From contig JYIP02000005.1 of NCBI GenBank assembly GCA_001051155.2, positions 1,302,001 to 1,366,000 on the forward strand: a stretch of DNA of 64,000 bases, read 5' to 3'. Below the pieces are notes generated by a model that was given only the letters and a program-made list of their open reading frames with translations, was not told where the DNA came from and did not search any database. This document shows positions 11,534-22,750 of the stretch, one piece after another. This DNA comes from Chrysoporthe austroafricana. Lineage: Eukaryota; Ascomycota; Sordariomycetes; Diaporthales; Cryphonectriaceae. How positions within the stretch are numbered: the stretch's first letter is position 1; every line of letters starts with the position of its first letter. The translations under genes and the position numbers were made by a program.

Positions 11534-12340
11534 TCAGATGCCGGCGCTCAAAATCTTGTCCACAGCCTCATCCACACCCTTCACAACAATCGTCGGCCTC
11601 AGATCCACCGTCCCACCCCCAGCCGCGCTGATGACCTCCCCAAGCCGGTCCACCCACCCCGTGCCCGCGCGGTCCACCCACGCAGCCCTCAGCCCCGCAG
11701 CCCTCGCGCCGACGACGTCAAACGGGTTCGCGCTGACGAGCCACACGGCCGCCTGCGCCTTGTAGCCGCTACCGTCGGCGGCGACCTCGCGCTGCAGGTG
11801 CTCGTAGGCGTCACGGTGGGGTTTGTACTTCTGCGCACCGTCGACGGAGACCAGCTTCGTGAACAGGGGCATCGCGTCCTTGCCGCCCGCCTCGGGGTGG
11901 AACAGCTTCAGGGTCGGGCTCGTCGCCAGCGACCCGCTCAGCATGGGGCCCGTGCCGTTGGAGAAGATGAGCGCCTCGGCGTCTCCGGACACGGTCTGCT
12001 CCTGGAGGGTCTTGAGGCCGGGCAGCACGTCCGCGAAGCATGAGAGGCTGTCGTAGGACCGCATGAGCTCATCGGCCTTGGCATCCGGGATGTACAGGCC
12101 CGCTTCGTTGACGGCATGGATGAGTGCCGCGCGGGTGATCTTGTCAAAGGGGATGTAGGGGACCTCAGCGCTGGACATGGAGGTGAGGCGCCATGTGTAC
12201 TCCAGCTGGTACTGCCGCCACCTGCTGGCGATGAGGTCGGCCTTGTCGCCTCCGAAGTGGGTGGCCAGGTCCGCGGAGATTGAAGATGTTGAGAGGAGGG
12301 TGCCGTAGAGGTCGAAAGCTATGGTGATCTTGGGCGCCAT
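11534..12340 (-). CDS. Haloacid dehalogenase-like hydrolase (type II 2-haloacid dehalogenase family)
   Basis: Single-exon gene of 268 residues in the HAD superfamily, L-2-haloacid dehalogenase branch. The motifs appear in order: nucleophile motif I FDLYGTLL near residue 9, motif II SNGT in the middle, motif III KYKPHRDAYEHL, and motif IV as SANPFDVVGARAAGLRAAWV. This order and the YGT after the nucleophile Asp fit type II haloacid dehalogenases, which replace halide on 2-haloacids with OH through an aspartyl ester. Many fungal members act on unknown small acids, so the substrate is not assigned. The start MAPKITIAFDLYG is the only ATG that keeps motif I. The 5' side (12341-12794) is AT-richer DNA without features. 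Length is slightly above the bacterial norm (about 230). Confidence 0.88.
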   Translation of the reverse strand: MAPKITIAFDLYGTLLSTSSISADLATHFGGDKADLIASRWRQYQLEYTWRLTSMSSAEVPYIPFDKITRAALIHAVNEAGLYIPDAKADELMRSYDSLSCFADVLPGLKTLQEQTVSGDAEALIFSNGTGPMLSGSLATSPTLKLFHPEAGGKDAMPLFTKLVSVDGAQKYKPHRDAYEHLQREVAADGSGYKAQAAVWLVSANPFDVVGARAAGLRAAWVDRAGTGWVDRLGEVISAAGGGTVDLRPTIVVKGVDEAVDKILSAGI

Positions 12341-12794
12341 GACCGCTTATGGGGGCTAGATTATGGGGTGGGATCCGATAGAAAGAACAACGATTCTGAG
12401 CACGTAACCCTACCTTTTATAATGTCACAGACCCAGACAGAGATCATGCACCAATATCTTACATTCCACCAAGGGAAAGTACTATAGCGTTCCTCATGCT
12501 TGGTGACGCAATGTGGGGTAGAGGCTGTCCTCGTTCAACGTTGAGGATCCTGGACCCCCTAGTGCCTCCATACTATGGATTAATACGTGTAATACTCTAG
12601 CAGCATGCTCTATTCAATCCTGAGATAATATTTTGTCTGACCCTACTGTCATGATTCTACCTGCTCTCTTAGGCCAGGAGAGGCTTTCCTATTCGCCTCC
12701 AGTCTTTACCCACATGAGTACTCATTACGTTTTGAACGTATAAATTCAAGACCGCAGGCAGTTATATGGCTGCAGGCATGCTGTCCCAGGACGT
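12341..12794. other. Intergenic, nothing recognised
   Basis: This 454-bp spacer lies between the dehalogenase start and the 3' end of the F-box-like gene, both on the minus strand. It would hold the dehalogenase promoter and the upstream gene's terminator. I see no repeat, RNA gene or open frame of interest. Confidence 0.4.
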
Positions 12795-13825
12795 CTACTG
12801 ATCTGGCTGGTAATTTGATCCCTCCGGCCTCTGGTCTATGTTATGCCATGGCGGAATAACCTGGTAGTAGCGGGGGCGCTGCCATAAGTCCTGCCAAAGT
12901 CTCTTAGTCCGAGCCGTCTGGAAGGTTGGCTCCCTGCTATATCCCAGCACCTCTCTTTCCAGCCAAGGCTTCAGCTGCTCAAACGCGGAGAGCTCAAACG
13001 AGACCGCGGCGAGCCCTTTCAACGAGCACATTGCAGTCACCACGTCGATGTAAAAGTCATAGATGAAACGAAACATCGACAGATCAGGAGACTCCTCCCA
13101 CATTAAGGTATCCTCGATAAATGCCCAGGAGCATTCGCTCATATTCACCGTGATGCTAAGGCGCGGGAGGTCTGTATACAATGCGAGGAAGGATAGAAGC
13201 GCTCTCCAGTCTGTCTTGTAGTCGAAGTTGGGCGGTGGACCACCACCCCAGTAGGGTCCCGCGACCTGCGTCTCGAGCATTCTGGCTGGATAGCCGCTGG
13301 CAACGGCTCCGCCGGCCCAGCCTTCGCACTGCGCTTCGGTCATGGTGAAGTCGATGCGCCGAAGACGTGATAGGCCCTCATGCGGGATCACGTCACGGAG
13401 GAATGACAGCGTCGATCCGAGGTCATCCTGGTAGAAGTCGAAATGGGCGCTAGAATAGAAAACATCCACTGCCTCACGGTACATCTGCCGGTCAACTAGG
13501 AAGAGCTGTGTAGGCAGGATGCGGCACCGGCATAGAGGAGCCGACGTGCCGTGAGTCAACGAAGAGGAGCTGACAATGGAGGAAATATTAGTATATTGCC
13601 AGTGTTTGGGGGAGGGGATAGCGGAGTGGGCTGGACGAACCAAACCGTCCACGATGGAGGTTCCAGCATCGGATGGTGATGTGGGATAACTCTTCCGCCG
13701 CGGATACGCAGACACTGGAGTCCTGCATCATACCCGCCGGTCTCTGGAGTTCCCAGGTGTGTGTTTCCAAGGATCCTCAAGCGGAGTTCTATTGGGAGCC
13801 CACGGAAGGCCACAGGCTTTTCCAT
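12795..13825 (-). CDS. Fungal F-box / 2EXR-like protein of unknown role
   Basis: The reading starts MEKPVAFRGLPIELRLRIL, an F-box/2EXR-type opening, and continues THLGTPETGGYD. After an intron it carries ILPTQLFLVDRQMYREAVDVFYSS, which in this fungal family follows the F-box-like segment, then a 200-residue helical/LRR-like C-terminus. Exon 2 is 12795-13569: a TACTAAT branch site and TTGTCAG acceptor lie just before it. The exon 1 donor is unclear, either near 13639 (GTTCGT) or about 12 nt earlier (GTGGAC); both keep the frame. About 320 residues. Such proteins may be SCF substrate adaptors, but many have no known partner. An upstream in-frame ATG at 13972 was rejected because the extra residues are unrelated. 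Confidence 0.6.
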
Positions 13826-14807
13826 GTTCCCGACGTATCTTTTTCTAACAGATTGCGGGCAGTCTGGCCGAGGCTGTAGCTTGACCGTGCAGGTGAACGG
13901 ACGTGTAAATTCGACTTCAGCGATCAAATACATATATTGCTCGAGTTGGCCCGTGCAGCTTACCATTGTCATAATGTCAGCAATGTTACACAGCCTTGTG
14001 GGTTTACTTGGAGTCCGCCCACATGCTGCTGTTATTTATGGGTCTGCATTTACAGTTCTACATTTATTAAAGCTCTGCGCTTGTAACTCTGGTCACTTAT
14101 ACTAGGACCTCAGCACCACCTGCTACGCAGCGAAACCAGAGTGGACTCGGGGATCTATTCGATATGAGCATACCTAAATAGATTATCCCTAGGTCAGGGC
14201 TTGTTGGTTCAAGACTCTAGTGTTAGAAACTTGTTGAACGAGTAATCAATTGCTGGGGCGCGAATCTATTCCAAGCCTTCGTGAGCAAGGAAAGGTGGCC
14301 AGCCTCACCGGGGCTTCTTCGGGGTGTGTAGAATCCCACTCGTTCTTCAACGCTCAGGAAAGCCTTAGCGGCTAGATATGGATACGGCCGGCGTATTATT
14401 GCTGAAAAGAGCATGTGGTCGCCCAGATTAATGGTTCTCACCATGAGATCATGCAGATGCTGGCTTATTTCTGGCCTGTGTTACAGGAATAGCATCTATG
14501 AGCGGACAAGGCTTCTACAGAAAGCAGAGTGATGGAGATGTAAACAGCTCTAAGCGGACCAGCAACTATAAATTGAGGCCACACCGTCATTGTCATTTGG
14601 GTTCAACTCATCTGGATCATCATTGTCTTCGCTCTTCGTCTTCTTCAGCATCCATCTGATCACTCTGTCCTCTTGCTACTCAACGTGGTTCCTGTTCAAG
14701 TCTTGCTCTGAACTAAATTCCAAGACTCCCTGTATCACCAAACACAAGCCTATAGTTTTACCAATTGTGTATACACACTAGACTATACGTCGTACCCAAG
14801 ACCAAAG
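13826..14807. other. Intergenic, lower GC, nothing recognised
   Basis: About 980 bp between the F-box-like gene and the secreted-protein relic, relatively AT-rich compared with the flanking genes. Only short unrelated open frames occur. A short pyrimidine-rich stretch (about 14590-14700) precedes the relic and may be its old promoter or 5' UTR. Confidence 0.4.
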
Positions 14808-15527
14808 ATGGCCGTATTCCGACTTTCCAAGTGTCTTGTTCTTTTGGTTGGGCTGGCACAAGTCTGGGGCGCTACGGTCGATAGGGTCATCTTCAAAAGC
14901 GACCTAGATGCCTTCGAGAGAGAGATGTCATCGAAACAGATACCGTGGAAGCAGTCTTGTTCCCAAGAGCCAATCCCGGAGATGATATGACCTTTACCAG
15001 CATTAGGCTTCCGGCGATTATGGTGGTGGCTTTTGGTACCAACAAATCGTCCCGACCAGGAGAACAACGGCGACAGAAGACGAAGTTTACGAAGCGTCGA
15101 AGAACGGCTGGCTCGATGCGGTGGAGAAGGCCCAGGACGAGGGAAGGCAACAAGCCACCATTGGCTGCGCGTTGTTTATCCCCGCAAAGGTTTGGATCGT
15201 CGACACATCACTCAAAGTGGCTGGAAGGAACAGGCAGTCTCTACAGACGTGTGATATTGTTGACGGCTTCAACCACAAGAATTGGGCAAATTGCGCCGAG
15301 ATGAATGCACTGGCTATCATGATAAAGAATAGCTGGTCTATCCCGGACAGGGGTGCCATGATGGCTTGCTACGGTAATTATGGCAACCCCGAGACCGCAG
15401 GACGATGGGTCAAGCGTGCAGTCAGGGGAATTCGGACTACCCAGGCTGCAAGGAGACCATACAGAGAGCTCAGAATGGAGAAGAATCCGCATTCTTCCTG
15501 CGAAAGCAGACTAAGTCTCTCCGCTAG
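14808..15527 (+). pseudogene. Frameshifted gene for a small secreted protein with a CAE motif
   Basis: An ATG at 14808 opens a clean signal peptide (MAVFRLSKCLVLLVGLAQVWG). Protein-like sequence then continues through three frame changes: EAVLFPRANPGDDMTFTSIR, then SGDYGGGFWYQQIVP to ACYGNYGNPETAGRW, then GNSDYPGCKETIQRA to a TAG at 15525-15527. The shifts go to phases 0, 2, 1 and 0, each of one base, and no good splice sites fit them. The original protein was probably about 230 residues. NWANCAEMNALA followed by a Cys-rich tail loosely recalls a deaminase zinc site (C/H-A-E plus later Cys), but this is weak. Decay is inferred; unrecognised introns or base errors could also explain the shifts. 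Confidence 0.5.
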
Positions 15528-15668
15528 GCTGCACACGATACCGCTTCTTGTTGTTGAGAAGGCTCGTCAAATATTATGCCAGAATCGTGTAACTTTACGA
15601 AGTAACTGTTACAAGGGCTCAAGTGAGGGCTTGGAAGGTCTGCTCGTATTCCACGATAATTGCTAAGG

Positions 15669-17109
15669 GGGTCTAAGGAGTGCTTAAGAAACCAGGTCCT
15701 CCCTTGATCCGACGGGCTTGTTCCCGTCGTACTTAACTTTGTCCTCGACGTCTGCCTCAGGCATCCATTGCACAGGCCCCTCCTTCGTATGCAGTTGGGT
15801 TCCTTTCTTCCTGCCGTTGGGTGGGTCTAAGGAGCCCAACGGCGCGTAGCTCGCAATGTCTACAAACGCCTGAGTCCTTGGCACCCTTGGGTAACAGTAA
15901 CTGCGACCTGATATCGGGATCAGTTGGATCCGCTGTGCTGCCATAGACGCTCTCTGTCTTTGGTTTTAGAACTGGGACTTCGAGAAGCATTTAAACGGAG
16001 CAACGGGTACACAGAGCGAAAGAGGAATTATCGACCCAACGCAGACATGTATAATTCAGGCGTGAGCACACGATATCAAATGAAATGTGAGGAAAGTCAA
16101 CGTGGAGTCTCGGATCGCAATCGTTCCGTAGGGCACGGACGAGTAGAATTAGTACCATTTGAGCTAGATCTCATTAAGTATCAAGCATTCAAGATGGGTT
16201 AACAAAACACCATGCAATTGCGTGTGACCAATCAAAATCAACACCAAGACCCTACTCCTACCAGAACTACTCACTCACCACTTCATATATGAAGTGTATA
16301 AACAGCCAGGTATCCTAGGGCGGTTTCGTATATGGATGATCTGTAGCAAATTTCTTCCGAGGAAGTCTTTGAAGAACTCCCGCCCGAGGTCCGCTTTATT
16401 TTACAGTTGATAGCATGAATACGATGAGGGAGACCACAACGGGAAGCACGGACCCCCGAGGCTATAAATACATGAAGCGTTGAATCCTGAGAAGACCGCA
16501 TACCCACAGCAAATTGTGTCGCAGGGATATAATTTCAATAGGCGTCATCCGGATGACATGGGGTCGTGGTAACTCAATACCGAATTTGTAGGTGAATGGA
16601 GCAATTTGCTCGTGCATTCGATCATGTATTATTAATCGGTTATTACTGGTTTGAGGTCATAAACGCGCATGTAGTGGGACTCAGGATACGTTTGAACGAA
16701 AGACAAGCAAGGTACTCATTGAATCTAACTTTGGTGACATTCCAACTATCGCCATAGTGCTGACCGTTTTCATGCGTGGCAAGGCTCTGCGTCACATCCT
16801 GCCGCATTGAGAGCTGAGCGCTTTGTCAGGAAAATGGAGCTGATTGGGCGGCGGTGAGCTTACGTTCCGGCGAGGTTCAGCCGCAACAATGGAATCACGA
16901 CTTCCTGTTGTTACAGTATCTGTATTAGGGGCACACTTATAAGAAAGAATTGGCGCAGCCGCCCTCTTGGAAGCTTGAAGCTCTACGGGCGTCTCAACTC
17001 GTCCCGGACTCATTTATCGCCTTAAGCCTGCGTACTGATCTTCCTCGTCTCGCCCCCCCCCCTCATTCCATTGACCGAATCCTTCTTCACCTGCTTTGCA
17101 ACCACCATA
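15669..17109. other. Intergenic, AT-richer, with an 18-bp palindrome
   Basis: About 1.4 kb with no supportable gene. It contains the perfect palindrome CACTTCATATATGAAGTG at 16279-16296. A run of ten C at 17053-17062 lies 47 bp before the ATG of the next gene, inside its likely 5' UTR. Upstream short frames are unrelated to one another. Confidence 0.45.
16279..16296. repeat. Perfect 18-bp palindrome
   Basis: CACTTCATATATGAAGTG reads the same on both strands. It lies in an intergenic stretch 0.8 kb upstream of the cystathionine gamma-synthase-like gene. It could be a binding site for a dimeric regulator or chance; nothing else supports either reading. Confidence 0.6.
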
Positions 17110-19025
17110 ATGGCAGCAGTCGTGAAACCCATCACCACCGAAATCGGTCACTCCGTGCCACCCGAGGGTCCGCATACGATCACGCTCCACGGCCCAGGCT
17201 GGGACACAGCCATCCGCTTCCGAGATGGCGACATGGCCCTCTTTGCGAAGCTGAGGTCGCTATACCCGCGCTTTTCCCCCTTTGGCCTCGCGCAGCAGGT
17301 GAGCAACCTCTCCTGATCACCCAGCGGCACCTCTGGTCACCTAGGCTGAGTCCTTACCACTATCTTAGCTGTGTGCCGCTCTGGGCCAGAAATTAGGCGC
17401 AGTTCCCGGGCAGGAGGGCGTCCTCGCGTTCATCAACCCGGAAACCTTCGCCGTACATAGGGCACACGGCACGTCGCACCACCGCAAGGAGCACAAGCTC
17501 GCAGAGAGCGAGCTCTCCTTCAAGGTGGTCGACGTTGGCGGGGTCCGGCTCTACTGCGTCGTGTACCCCCTGCCCAAGACTCCCGGTGTGCTCGGCATCT
17601 GGCAGAACGCCGGTACCGGGCTCTCTACCAGGGCCTCCGAGGAGCTGCTCAGGTACGTGGACAGCGGCGACGTTAGCATCGTGGAGTGGTCGGGAGACGT
17701 CAATGACGTCCCGCCGGCGTCGTATTTCCCCGAGTGCGAGGCCCATGGTGCGCTGAGAAGGCGCATCCGGGACCTGCTGCACCGCGCGCCGCTGAATCCG
17801 GCGGGGACCAAGGTTGGCGAGGGGGATGTGTATCTGTACCAGACAGGCATGGCGGCTATCTGGAGACTGAACCAGGTGCTTCTCCAGCGGGACCCGGCGA
17901 CGATCCTCCTGTTGGGATCTGTGTTCCACAGCACTTTCCATCTGTTTGACGAGACGGCCGGCGGGATGAAGCACTTCGGCGTTTGTGATGCCAAGAGCGG
18001 AGTCATGGACAAGGTTGAGGAATATCTCGAGGAGCATTACAGGGAGGGCAAGACTGTTAGCTATGTTTTCCTTGAATTTCCTTCCAACCCGATCCTCGTG
18101 AGCGCAGACCTGAAGAGGCTCCGTCAAATAGTAAGTACTCCATCCTCTCACCTCTTTCCCATATAAAGTTAGTATATCTGACGTCCCCTAGGCCGACAAA
18201 TACCGCTTCCCCGTCGTGATAGACGACACGATCAGCTCCTTCGCCAACGTGGATGTGCTCCCTGTAGCCGACCTGATCATCACCAGCCTGACCAAGTCCT
18301 TCTCCGGGTACGCAGACGTGATGGGCGGCTCTGTCGTCCTCAACCCGCTCTCGTCCTTTTACCCACTGATCAAACCCGCCTTCACATCCGCCTTCCATAA
18401 CGAGCTCTTTGCAGGCGACGCGGAACGGCTGCTCTCCAACAGCGAGGACTACATTTCCCGTTCCACCATCCTCAACCGGAACGCCGCCGCCATTGCCAGC
18501 TTTCTCGCAGGGGAGGCCGCCAGCGCGGACTCGCCCATCAAGGCGGTGCTGTACCCCAGCACGAGCGACACCCAGGCCAACTACGACGCGTTCAAACGCC
18601 CCGCCACGGTGGACTTCGCGCCCGGGTACGGGTGTCTGCTGGCCGTCGACTTCAAGATGCTGTCGGCCGCGGTTGCCTTCTACGACAACCTCCCCGTGCA
18701 CCAGGGCCCGCACCTCGGCGCGCACAGGACGCTAGCGTTGCCGATGAATGTTCTAACGTACGGCAAGGATCCGGAGGAGGCCAGGTACCACACGGGCTAC
18801 GGCGCGGGCCAAGAGCAGGTGCGGATCAGTGCAGGATTAGAGGACAAGGAGGAGCTGGTGGCTGCCATGAGGGCGGGGCTGGAAAAGGCGAAGGAGGCTT
18901 ACAAGAGTGGCGCGAAGGAAACGGAGGTGGGTGGTGATGAGGTCATTACTGGTGGCGAGAAGACCGAAAACAGTGAGGTAGATGTGAAGGTTGCTGCTGA
19001 AGGGACGAGTGCAAATTATGAATAA
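17110..19025 (+). CDS. Cystathionine gamma-synthase-like PLP enzyme (Cys/Met metabolism)
   Basis: PLP enzyme of the Cys/Met metabolism family. Exons 17110-17298, 17369-18130 and 18192-19025 give 594 residues; all joins are in phase 0. The PLP-binding lysine lies in TSLTKSFSGYADVMGG, preceded by PVVIDDTISSF, which holds the conserved Asp that contacts the pyridine ring. QTGMAAIWRLNQ and LEFPSNPILVSADL complete the fold. The length and long N-terminal extension match fungal cystathionine gamma-synthases (yeast STR2 type), which join an activated homoserine ester and cysteine to make cystathionine on the way to methionine. The extreme C-terminus is low-complexity (E, G, K). A beta-lyase or other family member cannot be excluded from sequence alone. 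It converges on MCM4, 180 bp away. Confidence 0.85.
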
Positions 19026-19204
19026 GATAGTGCTGGGTTCTGCATAAGCCTTATTAGCATAGACATCGCATATTGCATTGAAAACGTCTCATTGTTCTCG
19101 TTCACATCCTGGTATGGAATCACAGCGATGCCAGAAACAAAACATTCACGCATCCCGAACTCCAATCGAGCACATAAATGTACATCTAAAGGCACCACGC
19201 AGAC

Positions 19205-22200
19205 TTATACGACGGCAGTCACCCGTCGCACGCTCTTCCTTGGACCTTCCCCAGTCAATGTAATTGATCCGTCCATCTCAAGCGCCCTCATGCACTCCGC
19301 AAACTCGCTCGGTTCAACCGGCACGCCGGCATTCTCACCAAGCTTCCTGCTGACCTCTGCATACTTCACAGTCTGGCCACCGGCCGTGAGCTCATCGAGC
19401 AGCTTAACCACCGCGCCCTTCATGTCCTCCTTGCGCTTCCTCTCCGCCGCGCTCGTGCCCTCCGTGAGGAGCGACATGTCAATGCGACCCTGAGAGTCGG
19501 TGGCAGCAGTCTTCAGAGCGGACTTAATCAGCCGGACGGCCTCCTGGACATCTTCGCGGGTGACTTCTGTGGCCAGGCGCATCTTGGCATGTCCCTCGGC
19601 GAGCCGGATCATAGATTCGAGCTGTCTGGTTGTGGCTGTGATACGCTTCTCTGAAGCGCGGACATCTTGACCCAGCTTGCGCATCTCGACGTATGAGTCG
19701 ACGAGTTCGCGTGCGGCGGGCTGCGAGATGGTGGGGTGGATATTGGCGCGGGCGTAGGAGATGTAAGAGGTAAGAAATTCAACGGGCTAGGTCGGGTCAG
19801 CAACAAGATCAGGAGTGGGCGTGTTGTAGACACTTACGAGAATGTCATCCTTGGTCTGGGCGGAATGGGGAGTATCCTCCAGGTACATAGACATCAAATG
19901 CTTCGCGAGACGTCTGTCGTTCTTCTCGTCAACCCGATCCAGAACTAGGTACACCAGATCAAAACGTGACAGTAGCGTAGGAGGAAGGTCAATATTCTGA
20001 GGCACAGGCAGATCAGGATTGTACCGACTACCAATCGGGTTGGCCGACGCCAGAATACTCGTTCGAGCATTCAACGTCGTGATGATACCCGCCTTCGCCA
20101 CTGATACCGTCTGCTGCTCCATAACTTCGTGGAGCACCGAGCGAGTAGCCTCAGACATCTTATCGAACTCGTCAATGCAGCAGATACCGCCATCGGATAA
20201 GACCAGGGCACCGGACTCAAGCACGAGCTGTCGGGTCTCCGGATCGCGGGTGACATATGCTGTAAGACCGACAGCTGATGAGCCCTTACCACTCGTGTAT
20301 ACACCACGAGGTGCGATGCGGTGGATATAGGACAGTATCTGAGATTTTGCGGTGGACGGATCACCGCAGAGCAGGACATTGATGTCGCCACGGTACTTAG
20401 GGCTGCCGCCCTTCTCGAAGCTCTTGTTAGTGCCACCAAAGAGCTGAAGAAGAATCCCCTTTTTGACGTCGTCCATTTCGTAGACCGAGGGTGCAAGCGA
20501 ACGGGCTAGGAGCTCGTAGATGTCCTCGCGAGCTGCAGTCTCACGGATCTTCTCTATCTCCTCTGGGCTGACCTTGCGAGTCTCATCCATGCCAGGTGCA
20601 TCAACGTGGACCTCCTCATCATCTTCCGTATCAAGGGTCGACACATCGGTGCCCATCCTTTTACGGTCGACCTTTTGCACGTGGAGAACGTCGACGTAGG
20701 TCTTGTATATGCTCTTGATGGTTCGCTGACGCGGATTGACACGGACTGGGCTGACCCTGAAAATGCCTGTAACTTGTACCCTGTCACCAGCCTTGCAGAA
20801 GTCTACGAGGTCATCGTATACGCAAATTGACACAGAGTGAGGCGTCTGACCAGCAGGCACTGCGTCCGGAGTCTCTTGCAACTTGATGACCTGCTTGTCT
20901 GCAAAGCTGCAGCGATTGTGAACGATCTGCATGGAGTTCTTGGAGCCACAGCGGGCACGAGGGCACTCAGTCGGCTCTCGAATCTTGCCGCGGTCCAGAG
21001 TGACGAGGACACCATGGCTGCAGATACTGCACTTGAAGAAGGCATCCTTCATATCTGGGATGACTGGTGTAGTCCTGATAACGAGACCCTTGATCTGGAT
21101 CATTCTATCCATATCTGAAGGGTTCAGATCTCTCAGATTCGTGGTCTTGTCCATGCCGAAGGGCCGCACCATGTAAATGGTGTCGGCAATCTGGTCCTCA
21201 AGAGTGGTCTCCCTCTGAGGTGCTGGCTTTGGCGTTGAGGGCTCCTCCGGCCGATCCGAACTAGGGATGGCCGGCTCAGAACTCTGTGAAGGCACTGCAG
21301 CAGAACCACTCTGTCTCTGCTTCATCATCTCGTTTCTTGCGATCTCGATCATGAGGTCGTGAACAGCCTGGTCCATGATAGGCACTAATTCCTGAGGGTA
21401 TGCCTGCAGCTGGTGCCACAGCTTTTGTGTCGGTGGGTAGGCGTTTAGATCCCGAATATCCAAGTAGAGCTTGTTCGTGCCGAGAGCCAGCATCGTCTCG
21501 AGGGCCTCCCAGTAAGGCTTCGTCTGGGCCTCGGGGACATTTGCAATCTCATCGGATTTTTTGTCGAATATCAAGCGATATTGAGTCTTGAAGTTTCTAA
21601 GGAAGTCCTTGAAGCCCACGAAGGTGTCGTCGATGGAGATGGTGGTACCCCAGACCAGGCTCTGGCTCTGGCCGCCAAGCGCATCAGCGTCGGATGTCCC
21701 CGGGTTGATGTTTGAGAATGTGGCAGCGTCCGAGACGGGTGCGTCCTGAACTACCCTTCCGTCGGACCCAAGAACGATTCGACGCGGTGGAATAGGTGTT
21801 CGATTCGAGTGTTCGGAGTGGATATCACCGCGTCTCGATCGGGGCTGTCTCCGAGCAGAGTCTACAAAGAGACCACTGCTTTCGCTTCGCAGGTCTGTCT
21901 GTGGGTGGCCACCCGGACTAGAGCTAGGATCATAGCGGACGGGAGAGGACTCTATGAATGATCAGACTCAGAGCTTCCCAAGCAGCACCAGAGACCAGAA
22001 GACTTACCGCCAATAGCCAGACCGCTCGCCCTCGGTGTGCGATCGCCACCATTCACGGACTGGGTGTCGGTTTGCTGGCGCAAAGGCGAACTCGGAGCGG
22101 CGCCATTGTTGGTGCTCTGAGAGTTGCTCATCTGTCGCAAGGGAGAAGATGGCGCATGGCTGGCGCTTCCGTTGGCTGGAGATGACTCATAGAACATGGG

Positions 22201-22344
22201 ACTGGACGCGAGCTGCGAGGCTCGAGTCCGCCGAGGAGTCTGGGAAGCATCCTGAGAGGCACCCGGTGCAGCATTGGCGGGGCCTGGTGCCGGGCTGCTC
22301 CTTGGCTGGGAGCTGCGCGTTGATCGCCTCGCGGGAGAAGACAT
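19205..22344 (-). CDS. MCM4: DNA replication licensing factor MCM4
   Basis: Subunit of the MCM2-7 replicative helicase. Exons 22008-22344, 19838-21951 and 19205-19786 give 1010 residues. The joins read AIG-ESSPVRYDPSS and KDDIL-PVEFLTSYIS. The N-terminus is a Ser/Pro/Arg-rich tail full of SP and SSP sites, as expected for the kinase-regulated MCM4 tail. Zinc motif CSICSHG..CPRARCG lies near residue 420. Walker A GDPSTAKSQ is near 641, Walker B CIDEFDKM near 703 and the arginine finger SRFDLVYL near 774; the winged-helix end is in the last exon. All catalytic motifs are intact. The subunit call rests on the N-terminal tail and the RPFGMDKTTNLRDLNPSDMD segment. It shares a 406-bp divergent promoter with COPI zeta. 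Confidence 0.95.
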
Positions 22345-22750
22345 CTTGACGGTGCGTGTCACTGGTGAAAATCAAGAAATAATCCGCCGACGCAGCTGGG
22401 AATCCCAAACGTTGGGTGGGATTGATATGGTGAGAAAGAGGGTGGAATCAAAATATCTAGGACTAGACTCAATTTCATTTACGCGTGTCGATCTACGCGA
22501 CGAGCTGCAGCGCGAGCAGGTCGCGAATCCCTGCAAGGCTTAAAGTGCTTTTCCACCAGCCACACATTGCACAGCCACAGATCGGACAGGGGCCCCTGGC
22601 TCTCTGCCGCTCTTGACACGGAGCCCATCGAGGGACCTTGACACACCTGGCGAGCTGCTGGATGCGACCGCGAGCCTGAGAATCGACATTTCCACCCTCG
22701 CGCCCACCAGCCCGATTCCCTGCTGCTCTCGACATCGCAAAGCGGTCAAG
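22345..22750. promoter_or_regulatory. Divergent promoter MCM4 / COPI zeta with an ACGCGT site
   Basis: A 406-bp spacer with both promoters. ACGCGT occurs at 22481-22486, 137 bp upstream of the MCM4 start, followed 8 bp later by the near-match ACGCGA. ACGCGT is the MluI cell-cycle box bound by MBF (Mbp1/Swi6) at G1/S genes in yeasts. Its use here is inference. Confidence 0.45.

Noticed and set aside
11507..12043. Plus-strand open frame of 178 codons
   Set aside because: Antisense to the haloacid dehalogenase-like gene; composition only.
14223..14444. Minus-strand frame of 73 codons
   Set aside because: No family resemblance and no splice partners; in an AT-richer spacer.
17393..18725. Two minus-strand open frames of 222-252 codons
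   Set aside because: Antisense shadows of the PLP enzyme, which has intact motifs on the plus strand.
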